Shown here one piece after another: positions 48,009-56,765 of a stretch of DNA of 64,000 bases. The position numbers were made by a program, and so were the translations under genes. The DNA comes from Amycolatopsis sp. cg9 (GTDB taxonomy: Bacteria > Actinomycetota > Actinomycetes > Mycobacteriales > Pseudonocardiaceae). How positions within the stretch are numbered: the stretch's first letter is position 1; each line of letters begins with the position of its first letter. The stretch is from NCBI RefSeq assembly GCF_041346945.1, contig NZ_CP166850.1, positions 3,968,001 to 4,032,000 of the forward strand, in the 5' to 3' direction. The notes under the pieces were generated by a model, which was not told the origin of the DNA, ran no database searches, and saw only the letters and a program-made list of their open reading frames with translations.

Positions 48009-51000
48009 TCAGCCGGTGGCGCGCCCGGCCAGCTCCGCGAGGAACCGGGCGGCCACGGCTTCGCCCGTCACGTGCCCGACCGCGCGGTACAGCGACCGCG
48101 ACTCCCGCGCCGTCCCGTCGGCGAGCGTCGAGCGGCCCGCGGCGGCCTCGACCGCCGCCAGCCCCAGCAGTGCTTCCGCCTCGACGACGCGGAACCCGCC
48201 CGCCCGCGCCGCGTCGAGGGCCGCCCGCGCGTGTTCGCCCGCCTCGCCCGCGCGGCCGCCCGCGGCCAGCACCCGGGCCAGCGTCGCCGCCGCCTCCGCC
48301 AGCTGGCCGCGCAGGCCGGACTCCGCCGTCAGTTCCCGGGCTTCCCGCAGGACGCGCTCCGCCGCACCCAGGTCACCCCGGCCTTCCTCGGCGCGGCCCA
48401 GCGCGATCAACGCGGCCGCCTCGACCTGCCGGTCGCCGTCGCGGCGGACGGATTCGAGGGCCGCTTCCGCCGTTCGCGCCGCCGCGGCGTGTTCGCCGCG
48501 GGCGATCTGCAACGCGCTCACCGCGTTCAGCACCGTCGCTTCGCCGAAGCTCGTACCGAGGTCGCGGAACGCCGTCAGGGCCTGGTCGAGGACCTCGCCC
48601 GCCTCCGCCAGCCGTCCGGTGGCCAGCAGCACCCAGCCCAGGTCGGCGAGGTTCGCCGCCTCCCAGAACGCCAGGTCTTCCTTGCGGGCCAGCGCGATCG
48701 CCTCGACCAGGCAGTCCTCCGCCTGCTCCAGCCGGCCCAGCTGGCGGTAGTGGCAGCTCAGCGAGTTCAGCGCGAGCGCCTCACCCGACCGGTTGGCCAG
48801 CTCGCGGAACAGCTGGATCGCGCGACGGCTGTGTTCGACGGCCTCCGACAGCCGGCCGGTCCACTCCAGCATCGAGCCCAGGTTCGCGACGGCGGTCGCC
48901 TCGCACTCGCGCCAACCGCACGCCCGGCTGGCCAGCACCGCCTTCTCCGAATGCCGGATGCCCGCTTCGTGCTGGCCCTCGCGGAAGTACGCGCCGCCGA
49001 TGGACAGGTGGACCAGCGCCTCGGCCGGCTGGGCGCCGTGGTCGCGGGCCGCGCGCAGGACGATCGGGGCCAGTTCGAGCCACTCCGCGCGGCGGCCGTG
49101 GTCGTGGAAGAACCGCCGCAACGCGTCGGCCAGGTACCAGGCGCCGGGGTACGGCCCGCGCGTCGCGGCCTGCCGCAGCGCCGCCGAAAGGTTCGGGACC
49201 TCGACGTCGAGCCAGGCCACGGCGGCCGCGGCGTCGGCGAACGCGACCGGGCTCGGCGCCGCCGGGGCGTCTTCGCGGGGCAGCGTCACGATCCGCGCGC
49301 CGAGCAGCGCGACCGCGGCGTCGGCGGCCGCGCAGTAGCCGGTGAACAGCCGCTCCCACGCGCCCTCGCGCGTGGCTTCGTCCTCCTCGGCCCGGACGCA
49401 CTGCTCGGCGTAGCGGCGGGCGAGGTCGTGGAACCGGTAGCGGCGGGGCGCGTGCGCCTCCAGGAGGTTCGCCGCCGCCAGCCCGCGCACCCGCCGCGCC
49501 GCCTCCTCGGGCGGCACGTCCAGCAGCGCCGCCACGGCGATCGGCGTGAAGTCGGCGCCCGGCACCAGCGCGAGCAACCGGAACGCCTGCCGCAGCCCGG
49601 GCGCCAGTGCCTGGTAGGACACCGAAAACGCCTTGGCGACGGCGCTTTCCTCGGCGCCGTCGAAGCCGAGCTGGGCCAGCGGGTCGCCGCGCAGCTCGTC
49701 GACCAGCTCGCCGATGCTGGCGACGCCGGTGTTCGCCGCGGCGATCCGCAGGGCGAGCGGGTGGTGGCCGCAGAGCCGGGCCAGCTCGGCCGCGGCTTCC
49801 GGTTCGGCGCTGGTCCGGTCGCCGAGCAACGCGGTCAGCAGCGCCTGCGAGTCGTCTTCGCGCAGCTGCGCCAGGCCCAGCGACCGCGCGCCGGTGCGGG
49901 CGACCAGCTCGTCGAGCCGGTGGCGGCTGGTCACCAGCACCCGGCCCGACGACGGCAGCAGCGGGAGCACCTGGGCGGCGTCGCGGGCGTTGTCCAGCAC
50001 GACGAGCGCCTGCCGGTCGGCCAGCAGCGAGCGGTAGAGCTTGCTCTGGTCGTCGAGGCCCGGCGGCACGTCCCGCAGGTCGACGCCGAGGGTGCGCAGC
50101 AGCTGCGCGAGCGCGGCGGCGGGGGTGAGCGGCTCGTCGTCGGCGTCGAAGCCGCGCAGGTTCACGTACAGCTGGCCGTCGGGGTAGCGCGCCCGCGCGG
50201 TGTGGGCCCAGTGCACGGCCAGCGCGGTCTTGCCGACGCCCGCCGTGCCGGTGATCACCCAGACGTCGCCGGGTTCGTCGAGCGTGGCCAGTTCCGGGGC
50301 GCGGCCGGCGAACCCGCGGACGTCCAGCGGCAGCTCGGCCGGCCGCAGCGCGACCGGGGCCGCGGCGGGCGCGGGCGCCGGTTCGCCTTCGCCCCGCAGG
50401 ATCCGCATCCGCAGGTCCTGCAGGGCCTGGCCGGGCTCGATGCCCAGTTCGTCGACGAGCAGGTCGTGCGCCCGCGTGTACGTCTCGAGCGCTTCCGGCG
50501 TGCGGCCGCAGCGGTGCAGCGCGAGCATCAGCGCGGCGCGCAGCCGTTCGCGGAACGGGTGTTCTTCGACGAGCTGCCGCAGCTCGCCGACCACCTCGGC
50601 GTGCCGTCCCGAAGCCAGTTCCTGCTCGTACAGCTCCTCCAGCACGACGAGCCGGCGCTCGGCCAGCGCCGGGCCCTCGTGCTCGGCCAGGGCTTCGCTG
50701 ACACCGCCGAGCGGGGTGCCCTCCCACAGCGCGAGCGCGGCACGCAGGTGCGCGACGGCGTCGGGCCCGGAGGTGGCCCTGGCCTTGGCGACCTCGTCGT
50801 CGAACACGTCGAGGTCCCGGTCGCCGGGACCGACCTCGATGACGTAGCCGGGCGCGCGCCGCACGATGACGTCGCGGCCGAGCAGCTTCCGCAGTTCCGA
50901 GATGTGCACCTGGAGCCGCCCGCGGACGCTCGGCGGCGCGTTTTCCCCCCAGGTCAGGTCGATGAGGCGGTCTTCGGTGACCACGCGGTTCGGGTTGAGC

Positions 51001-51098
51001 AGGAGCGCGGCCAGCACGGACGTCTGTTTCTGGCCACCGGGCCGGAACGCCCCCGTGTCGCCGAGGACCGTGACCGGCCCGAGCAGGCGGTAGCGCAC
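48009..51098 (-). CDS. SARP/AfsR-type regulator with NB-ARC and TPR domains
   Basis: 1029 residues. N-terminal OmpR-type DNA-binding domain (VRYRLLGPVTVLGD, VLAALLLNPNRVVTEDRL, RLQVHISELRKLL) and BTAD bundle (ALALWEGTPLGGVSEALAE to RCGRTPEALETYTRAHDLL). NB-ARC domain: FAGRAPELATLDE, Walker A ITGTAGVGKTALAVHWAH, LVVLDNARDAAQVLPLLP and GHHPLAL. C-terminal TPRs from ~690. This is the AfsR/SARP-NB-TPR layout; such proteins activate secondary-metabolite genes in response to nucleotides or phosphorylation. GTG 51098 starts the conserved VRYRLLG. Divergent from a thioesterase-like gene; no biosynthetic cluster is in the window, so the targets are elsewhere or lost. Confidence 0.9.
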   Translation of the reverse strand: MRYRLLGPVTVLGDTGAFRPGGQKQTSVLAALLLNPNRVVTEDRLIDLTWGENAPPSVRGRLQVHISELRKLLGRDVIVRRAPGYVIEVGPGDRDLDVFDDEVAKARATSGPDAVAHLRAALALWEGTPLGGVSEALAEHEGPALAERRLVVLEELYEQELASGRHAEVVGELRQLVEEHPFRERLRAALMLALHRCGRTPEALETYTRAHDLLVDELGIEPGQALQDLRMRILRGEGEPAPAPAAAPVALRPAELPLDVRGFAGRAPELATLDEPGDVWVITGTAGVGKTALAVHWAHTARARYPDGQLYVNLRGFDADDEPLTPAAALAQLLRTLGVDLRDVPPGLDDQSKLYRSLLADRQALVVLDNARDAAQVLPLLPSSGRVLVTSRHRLDELVARTGARSLGLAQLREDDSQALLTALLGDRTSAEPEAAAELARLCGHHPLALRIAAANTGVASIGELVDELRGDPLAQLGFDGAEESAVAKAFSVSYQALAPGLRQAFRLLALVPGADFTPIAVAALLDVPPEEAARRVRGLAAANLLEAHAPRRYRFHDLARRYAEQCVRAEEDEATREGAWERLFTGYCAAADAAVALLGARIVTLPREDAPAAPSPVAFADAAAAVAWLDVEVPNLSAALRQAATRGPYPGAWYLADALRRFFHDHGRRAEWLELAPIVLRAARDHGAQPAEALVHLSIGGAYFREGQHEAGIRHSEKAVLASRACGWRECEATAVANLGSMLEWTGRLSEAVEHSRRAIQLFRELANRSGEALALNSLSCHYRQLGRLEQAEDCLVEAIALARKEDLAFWEAANLADLGWVLLATGRLAEAGEVLDQALTAFRDLGTSFGEATVLNAVSALQIARGEHAAAARTAEAALESVRRDGDRQVEAAALIALGRAEEGRGDLGAAERVLREARELTAESGLRGQLAEAAATLARVLAAGGRAGEAGEHARAALDAARAGGFRVVEAEALLGLAAVEAAAGRSTLADGTARESRSLYRAVGHVTGEAVAARFLAELAGRATG

Positions 51099-51185
51099 GT
51101 GTTGCCCCCCAGAAGGCGGACCGAAGCGGAACGGAAGTGCCGTGCTCGACCCTAACCCTGGACGGAAAGGGAAGGGAGGCCACGG

Positions 51186-51812
51186 GTGGACACCGATGAT
51201 CCGGAGCGCTTGCTGTTCGTCTGTTTCCCGGACGCCGGTGAAGCCGCCGGCCGCTACCGGGCCTGGCGCGATCCGCGGATCGCGGTGCACGTCGTCGAGC
51301 TGCCCGGGCGGGGCGAGCGCCGTGACGAGCACCCGTACCGGGACATGTGGCTGCTCGTCGAGTCGCTGTCCGCGGAACTGGCCGGGGTGCTCGCCGGGCC
51401 GCACGTGCTGTTCGGCGCGGGGCTCGGCGCGCTGGTCGCCTACCGGCTGGCGCAGCGGCGGGTGGCCGCGGGACTGGGGGTCCCGCGGGCGCTCGTCGTC
51501 GCGCACCAGGCCCCGCCGGACCGGGCCGCGCGGGCGGTGCCCGACCAGGCGGACCGCGCCGACGTGAGCCTGCTGGTCAGCGACGCGCACGTGCCGGCGG
51601 CGCCCCCGCTGCCGTGCCCGATCCGCGGGTTCGGCGAGCCGCACGTGATGACCGGCTGGGGCGAGCACACGAGCGCCGGGTTCGTGCTGATCCCGGCGCG
51701 GGCCCGGGACAGCGCCGCGTTGCTCCGCGACGCCGTCCTGCGCTCGGCCTACCTGATCTCCGCCCTGGCCGTGCAGGGGCTCGCACCGCCGTCGAAGTCG
51801 ACGGAGGCGTAG
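51186..51812 (+). CDS. Type II thioesterase-like protein, catalytically degenerate
   Basis: 208 residues, GTG start with GGGAAGGGAGG upstream. It has the type II thioesterase opening (LLFVCFPDAGEAAGRYRAW), VVELPGRGERRDEHPYRD and a late CPIRGFGEP. The nucleophile motif G-H-S-M/L-G reads Gly77-Ala78-Gly79-Leu80-Gly81: both His and catalytic Ser are lost. The C-terminal catalytic His region also looks absent and the protein is shorter than the usual ~250 residues. It is probably not a hydrolase; a binding role or decay are alternatives. Divergent from the SARP-type regulator. Confidence 0.72.
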   Translation: MDTDDPERLLFVCFPDAGEAAGRYRAWRDPRIAVHVVELPGRGERRDEHPYRDMWLLVESLSAELAGVLAGPHVLFGAGLGALVAYRLAQRRVAAGLGVPRALVVAHQAPPDRAARAVPDQADRADVSLLVSDAHVPAAPPLPCPIRGFGEPHVMTGWGEHTSAGFVLIPARARDSAALLRDAVLRSAYLISALAVQGLAPPSKSTEA

Positions 51813-52177
51813 CTCGGGACGTCCTGCGGGACCTTGACGTCTTCGGGGAGGTGGACGCTGAGCTTCGTGCCCGCGGTCCCGGTGAAGGTGCCGCGGTAGA
51901 CGGACGTGGTGGCGCCCGCGTCGACGTAGGAGACGTCGAGGACGAACGTCGCCGAGTCGCCGATGTACGGGCCGCCGCCGATGGTGGCGACGCCCGGGTG
52001 GTACTCGGTCGTGCCGACGGGCTGGTAGGTGACCGACACGGTGCCGCGGAACGGGCCGGCGGTGCAGCTCGCCGCCACCGTCTGGGCTCCGGTCCCGGCC
52101 GCTTCGGCGGGGGGTGCGAGGACGACCGCCCCCAGGACGGCCGTGCCGATGACGGCGTGGATTGCACCGGCTCTCAT
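51749..52177 (-). CDS. Small secreted protein of unknown function
   Basis: 142 residues, ATG 52177 after AGAGGAG. Signal peptide MRAGAIHAVIGTAVLGAVVLA cut near AEAAG. The mature part (~110 residues) looks all-beta, with GPFRGTVSVTYQPVG, SATFVLDVSYVDAG and one Cys near each end that may form a disulfide. I do not recognise the family. Its last 64 bp overlap the thioesterase-like gene on the opposite strand. Divergent from the MFS exporter. Confidence 0.65.
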   Translation of the reverse strand: MRAGAIHAVIGTAVLGAVVLAPPAEAAGTGAQTVAASCTAGPFRGTVSVTYQPVGTTEYHPGVATIGGGPYIGDSATFVLDVSYVDAGATTSVYRGTFTGTAGTKLSVHLPEDVKVPQDVPSYASVDFDGGASPCTARAEIR

Positions 52178-52285
52178 GGTGACTCCTCTTGCGTTCGGGG
52201 TGCGGCAGATGCTGCCGGAGGCGACTTCCAAACCACTTCCTTCGCCGCCCGCGGCAAACATATAAGCGCTGTTACACTTTGCGCC

Positions 52286-53536
52286 GTGCTCCGAGCCCTC
52301 GTCGACACGACCCCGCTGCGCTCGTCACCCGCCTTCCGCCGGCTCTGGCTGGGCCGGGTGTTTTCCGGCTTCGGAGCCCAGATGACCCTGGTCGCCGTGA
52401 TGTTCCAGGTCTGGGAGCAGACCGGCAGCACCGGGTGGACCGGGGCCGTCGGGCTCGCGCAGGCCCTGCCGGTCATCGCGTTCGGCCTGTTCGCCGGCAC
52501 GCTGGTGGACCGCGTCGACCGGCGGAAGTTCGCCCTCGTGATGACGGCCGGGCAGGCCGGCTGCTCGGTCCTGCTGGCCGTGCAGGGGTTCGTGGGCGGC
52601 GTGCCGGTGCTCGTGGTGCTGGGACTGGTGGCCGTCCAGTCGTGCTTCGTCGCCGGCGGCGGGCCGGCCGGGCGCACCTTCATCCCCCGGCTGCTGCCGC
52701 CCGAGCAGCTGCCCGCGGGGCTCGCGCTGAACCGGATCGCCTTCCAGGGCGCCATGTTGCTCGGCCCGGCGCTCGGCGGGCTGCTCCTCGGCTGGCTCGG
52801 CGTAGGCGGCTGCTACGTCGTCGACGCGCTCACCTTCGGGCTGGCGTTCTACGGCGTCTTCGGCCTGCCGCCGATGCGGCCCGGCGGCGAGCTGTCGCGG
52901 CCGGGCCTGCGCGGCGTGCTCGACGGACTGGCGTTCCTCGTCCGGACCCCGGTCGTGCGCGGGGCGCTGCTCACCGACCTCGCCGCGACCGTCCTGTCCA
53001 TGCCCATCAGCCTGTTCCCGCTGGTCAACGAGGAGCACTTCGGCGGGAACCCGCGCACGCTGGGCTTGTTCCTCTCCGCCATCGCGGTCGGCGGCGTGGC
53101 GGCGTCGGTGTTCTCGGGGGCGTTCACCCGGCTCCCGCGGCCGGGCCTGGTGATGCTCGCGGGCTCCGCCGCCTGGGGTGTCGCGCTGACGGTGTTCGGG
53201 CTGGCGCCGAGTCCGTGGCTCGGGCTCGCGTGCTTGGTGCTGGCGGGCGCGGCGGACACGGTTTCGGTCGTTTCGCGCGGGGCGCTGGTCCAGCTCAACA
53301 CCCCGGACGCGCTGCTCGGCCGGGTGGCGGCGGCCGAGCAGATCGTCGGGCAGGCCGGCCCGGACGTCGGCAACCTGCGCGGCGGCCTCGTGGCCGGCGC
53401 GACGTCGGGGACGTTCGCGCTCGTCAGCGGCGGCTTGCTCTGCGTGGCCGCGGTGGTGGCCGTCGGTGCCGCGACCCCGGGGCTGCGCCGGTTCGCGGTC
53501 ACGGCAGCTTCAGCGACAGCACGTCCGGGATCGTGA
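52286..53536 (+). CDS. MFS exporter (EntS-like)
   Basis: 416 residues with about twelve hydrophobic segments. PAFRRLWLGRVFSGFGAQMT is the EntS/MFS_3 opening, with the loop LVDRVDRRKFALVMTAGQAG after helix 2 and IAFQGAMLLGPALGGLLLGWLG later. EntS-type proteins export siderophores; others export drugs. GTG 52286 has TACACT seven bases upstream, suggesting a leaderless message. The end overlaps the kelch gene by 38 bp. Confidence 0.88.
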   Translation: MLRALVDTTPLRSSPAFRRLWLGRVFSGFGAQMTLVAVMFQVWEQTGSTGWTGAVGLAQALPVIAFGLFAGTLVDRVDRRKFALVMTAGQAGCSVLLAVQGFVGGVPVLVVLGLVAVQSCFVAGGGPAGRTFIPRLLPPEQLPAGLALNRIAFQGAMLLGPALGGLLLGWLGVGGCYVVDALTFGLAFYGVFGLPPMRPGGELSRPGLRGVLDGLAFLVRTPVVRGALLTDLAATVLSMPISLFPLVNEEHFGGNPRTLGLFLSAIAVGGVAASVFSGAFTRLPRPGLVMLAGSAAWGVALTVFGLAPSPWLGLACLVLAGAADTVSVVSRGALVQLNTPDALLGRVAAAEQIVGQAGPDVGNLRGGLVAGATSGTFALVSGGLLCVAAVVAVGAATPGLRRFAVTAASATARPGS

Positions 53537-54413
53537 CGACGCTGCCGTAGGTGTTCGCGCTCCCGCCGATCGCGAGGATCCGGTGCGCCGACACGGTCGC
53601 GCACACCAGCGACGCCCGGCCGTGGGGGAGCAGCGTGCCGGGCAGCACCCAGTACCCCGTGCCGGGGTCGAAGACCTCGGCCGTGCGGTCGCGGGCGGTC
53701 GGGTCGTCGACCGGGGCCGGGCCGCCGCCGACGACCACGATCTTGGTGCCCACCACCGCCGCCCCGGGCGAGCCGCGGCGCTTGTGCATCGGCGCCACGG
53801 CTTCCCAGCGGTCGGACTCCGGGCAGTACCGCTCCACCGACGCGAGCGCGTCCTGCGCCCGGCTCGGCAGGCCGCCGAGCGCGTACAGGTGCGCTTCGGT
53901 GGCCACGAGCCGGAACTGCGCCCGCGGGGTCGGCATCGGTGCCACCGGTACCCAGTGCGGGCGGGGGTCCGCCGGGTCCAGCACGCGGACGGCGTCGGTG
54001 GCGTGCTGCGCGGGGTCGGCGTCCCCGACCACGCCGCCCGCGACGTACACCCGGCCGTCCAGCCCGGCGGCCGAGGCCGCGGCCAGGGGAACCGGCAACG
54101 CGGGCGCCGGGTGCCATTCGTCGCGTTCGGGGTCGTACCGGTCGACCGCGTCCAGCGCGGCCCCGCCGCGGCCGGTTCCGCCCGCGGCGTAGACGATCCC
54201 GCCCACCACGGCGGCCGCGAAACCGCTGCGGGGCACCGGCATCGGGCAGACGTGGTGCCACTCCCCGTCGCCGCGCGCGTGGCGGGTCTCGACGGAGCTG
54301 TGGACGAGGTCGCCGTCGGTGCCGCCGAGGACGAAGAGGTGGTCCCCGGCGGCGGCCACCTCGTGGCCGGACCGGGGTGACAGCAGCGGTGGCCGGTACT
54401 TCCATTCGTTCAT
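53499..54413 (-). CDS. Kelch-repeat beta-propeller protein
   Basis: 304 residues from ATG 54413, with GAGGGTGG upstream. Five to six kelch motifs with the doubled Gly: HLFVLGGTDGDLV, IVYAAGGTGRGG, RVYVAGGVVGDAD, HLYALGGLPSR, KIVVVGGGPAPV and RILAIGGSANTYG, each followed by a Trp-containing strand. This makes one beta-propeller. There is no signal peptide, so it is probably cytoplasmic, and no catalytic domain is attached. Likely a protein- or ligand-binding module; partner unknown. The 300-bp gap 54414-54713 to the next gene shows no clear promoter. Confidence 0.82.
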   Translation of the reverse strand: MNEWKYRPPLLSPRSGHEVAAAGDHLFVLGGTDGDLVHSSVETRHARGDGEWHHVCPMPVPRSGFAAAVVGGIVYAAGGTGRGGAALDAVDRYDPERDEWHPAPALPVPLAAASAAGLDGRVYVAGGVVGDADPAQHATDAVRVLDPADPRPHWVPVAPMPTPRAQFRLVATEAHLYALGGLPSRAQDALASVERYCPESDRWEAVAPMHKRRGSPGAAVVGTKIVVVGGGPAPVDDPTARDRTAEVFDPGTGYWVLPGTLLPHGRASLVCATVSAHRILAIGGSANTYGSVVTIPDVLSLKLP

Positions 54414-54713
54414 CGTTTTCCACCCTCTTTGCCGCTCAGAGTCTCCGCGGTGATCCGGTTCGTTACGGCGGCCGCGATTTCCGCCGTCGGAGCAGTGCCG
54501 GTGACGATCAGACGTCCCAGTGCGCTCGCCCGGATGGCGGACAACGATCACGCTGTGTGCGACCTCCTCGTTGGTTTGTTTCCCCACGTGATCATTGCGG
54601 TCGCAATTCTCGGCAACGTGTTTGCGGGCGCGGAAATCGTCATCTACAGTCCGGCGGATCACGGCTCCACCGCCGGATTCCACGTGCAGAAGTATTCATT
54701 TCCGAGGAGTGCC

Positions 54714-55694
54714 ATGCCCAGACGCGCCTCGACCCGCCGGTTCGCCGTGCTCGCCGTCGCCGCCGCCCTGCTGCTGAGCGGGTGCAGCCAGCTCGGCGGG
54801 ACCAAGACCGGTGGCGCCGTCGAAAAACCGGCCATCCGGGTCGCGATCCTCACCACCGTCGACCTCGCCACCCTGTGGCTGGCGCAGGAAGGCGGCTACT
54901 TCAAGGCCGAAGGCCTCGAGGTGCAGACCGACATCGGCGCCAGCGGCCAGGACACGCTGAACCGCATGGTGGCGGGCAAGGACGACCTCGCGCTGTCCAC
55001 CTACACGCTGTTCTTCCTGGCGAAGAACAGCGGCACCGCGGACGTGAAGCTCATCGCCGACGCCACTTCGGCGAGCCCGCGCAGCAACGAAGTCGTCACG
55101 GTGCCGAACTCGCCGGTGAAGACCATCGACGACCTCGGCGGCAAGCGGATCGCGATCAGCTCGAAGAACGCGGCCTCCGACGTGCTGACCCGGTCGGTGA
55201 TGCGCGACCACGGCATCGACGCCACCAAGGTGACGTGGGTCCCGATGCCGCTGCCGGAGATGGGCGCGGCACTCGCGCAGGGCCGGGTCGACGCCGCCTA
55301 CCAGCCGGAACCGTTCCTCACCCAGGCCGCCAAGACCGCCGGCGCGTACCCGGTGATCGACGCCGCCAGCGGCAGCACCCAGGCCTTCCCGCTGACCGGC
55401 TACGGCGCCACGGCCCAGTGGGCCCGCGACCACCCGAAGACGCTGGCCGCGTTCCAGCGCGCGATGCTCAACGCCACCCGCGCCGCGGTGGACCGCGCCC
55501 GCGTGGAACCGCTGGTGGTCCGCAACGCCCGCGTGGACCAGGACATCGCGAGCCTGATGGTGATGCCCGCGTTCGGGTCCACGTTGGACGCCCGCCGGAT
55601 CCAGCGGGTGCCGGACCTGTTGCAGCAGCTGGGTGTGGTGCAGACGAAGATCGACGCCTCGTCGATGATCGCCCCGCAGGCCAGCACCGGCTGA
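54714..55694 (+). CDS. NMT1/taurine-type ABC substrate-binding lipoprotein, orphan
   Basis: 326 residues; GAGGAG five bases before ATG 54714. Lipoprotein signal with LLLSGC (Cys ~24). The mature part is a type II periplasmic-binding-protein fold of the NMT1/SsuA family: IRVAILTTVDLATLWLAQEG, FKAEGLEVQTD, DDLGGKRIAISSKNAASD and PEMGAALAQGRVDAAYQPE. These bind sulfonates, nitrate, thiamine precursors or aromatic acids. No SsuB/C-type permease or ATPase is nearby; the next ABC genes are of another class. A strong terminator follows. It may work with a distant transporter. Confidence 0.85.
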   Translation: MPRRASTRRFAVLAVAAALLLSGCSQLGGTKTGGAVEKPAIRVAILTTVDLATLWLAQEGGYFKAEGLEVQTDIGASGQDTLNRMVAGKDDLALSTYTLFFLAKNSGTADVKLIADATSASPRSNEVVTVPNSPVKTIDDLGGKRIAISSKNAASDVLTRSVMRDHGIDATKVTWVPMPLPEMGAALAQGRVDAAYQPEPFLTQAAKTAGAYPVIDAASGSTQAFPLTGYGATAQWARDHPKTLAAFQRAMLNATRAAVDRARVEPLVVRNARVDQDIASLMVMPAFGSTLDARRIQRVPDLLQQLGVVQTKIDASSMIAPQASTG

Positions 55695-55708
55695 CGCGGG
55701 CGATGGCG

Positions 55709-55742
55709 GAAGGGCGGGTGTGCTTCGGCGTGCCCGCCCTTC
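55709..55742 (+). terminator. Terminator stem with UUCG tetraloop
   Basis: GAAGGGCGGGTGTGC (55709-55723) pairs with GCGTGCCCGCCCTTC (55728-55742), with three G-U wobbles, around a TTCG loop, an unusually stable hairpin. It starts 15 bases after the lipoprotein stop and separates that gene from the liv-type operon. Confidence 0.88.
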
Positions 55743-55763
55743 GTCGTGCCCCGGCGGCAATGC

Positions 55764-55782
55764 CATGAACGACTCGTTCATG
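55764..55782. repeat. 19-bp intergenic palindrome
   Basis: CATGAACGA (55764-55772), a central C, then TCGTTCATG (55774-55782): a perfect inverted repeat with a single-base centre. The odd-length layout is like the GAATGA-G-TCATTC core of the 1.3-kb array. It lies between a terminator and the liv-type operon. It may be an operator or a dispersed palindrome. Confidence 0.6.
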
Positions 55783-55958
55783 ACGTCTCGGCGTGCACGT
55801 TCTGGTGCCGAATACCACTAAGCGCGCGCTTTGTGAAAATTCCCGGAGCGTCCGGTTTCGACACTTCGTGCCTTGACTTCACCGCCGCTGCCCTCCACCC
55901 TCTTCATACCGACCGCGCGGTACGGCCTGGTCCACATGGTGAGACAGGAGAGTCATCG

Positions 55959-56765
55959 ATGACACTTCTCGGGGAGGCTCAGCCCGGCGAGGACCTGCTC
56001 GTGGTCGACGGCCTCACCGTGCGCTTCGGCGGCCTCACTGCGCTGCACGACGTCCGGCTGAGCGTCGACGCCGGCACCGTCGTCGGGGTGATCGGGCCCA
56101 ACGGCGCGGGCAAGACGACGCTGTTCAACGTCGTCTGCGGGTTCGTCCGGCCCCAGGCGGGCCGCGTGCTGTGGCGCGGGGAGCCGCTGGTCCGGCACCG
56201 CCCGGAACACCTGGCCGGCCTCGGGATCGTGCGGACCCTGCAGGGCCTCGGCCTGTTCCCGGGCTTGACCGTGCTGGAGAACGTGATGGCCGGCGCGGGC
56301 CGGCACGCTCGCACCGGCGTGCTCCCCGCGCTCGTCGGGGCCGGGCGGTCCGCGCGTGATGAAGCCGACCTGGCCGGGCGGGCCCGCGCGACCCTCGGCG
56401 AGCTGGGGATCGCCGACCTCGCCGACCGGCTGCCCGGTGTTCTGCCTTACGGGGTCAGGAAACGCGTCGCGCTGGCGAGAGCGCTCGTGGCGGAACCCGA
56501 CCTGCTCCTGCTCGACGAACCCGCGAGCGGGCTCTCGGCCGCCGAGCTCGTCGAGCTGTCGACGTTGATCCTGTCGCTGCGGCGGCACATGGCGGTCGTG
56601 CTCGTCGAACACCACATGGACCTGGTCATGCAGGTCTGCGACCGCGTCGTGGTGCTGAACTTCGGCGAGGTGATCGCGGCGGGCACGCCGGCCGAGATCC
56701 AGGCCGACCCCCGCGTGGCCGAGGCCTACCTCGGCGACCCCGCCGAGGAGGCGCCCCGTGCTTGA
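55959..56765 (+). CDS. livG: Branched-chain amino acid-type ABC ATPase (LivG family)
   Basis: 268 residues from ATG 55959 (GGAGAG upstream). Walker A VIGPNGAGKTTLFNVVCGF, LivG-specific GIVRTLQGLGLFPGLTVLENV, signature LPYGVRKRVALARAL (normally LSYGxQRR), Walker B LLLLDEPASGL, and VVLVEHHMDLVMQVCDRV. It powers import through LivH/LivM with LivF. First gene of the operon. The substrate of such systems ranges from Leu/Ile/Val to aromatic acids and urea; it is not fixed here. Confidence 0.9.
   Translation: MTLLGEAQPGEDLLVVDGLTVRFGGLTALHDVRLSVDAGTVVGVIGPNGAGKTTLFNVVCGFVRPQAGRVLWRGEPLVRHRPEHLAGLGIVRTLQGLGLFPGLTVLENVMAGAGRHARTGVLPALVGAGRSARDEADLAGRARATLGELGIADLADRLPGVLPYGVRKRVALARALVAEPDLLLLDEPASGLSAAELVELSTLILSLRRHMAVVLVEHHMDLVMQVCDRVVVLNFGEVIAAGTPAEIQADPRVAEAYLGDPAEEAPRA

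Noticed and set aside
48072..51155. Long plus-strand frame opposite the SARP-type regulator
   Set aside because: No domain can be read, while the minus strand encodes all SARP, NB-ARC and TPR motifs.
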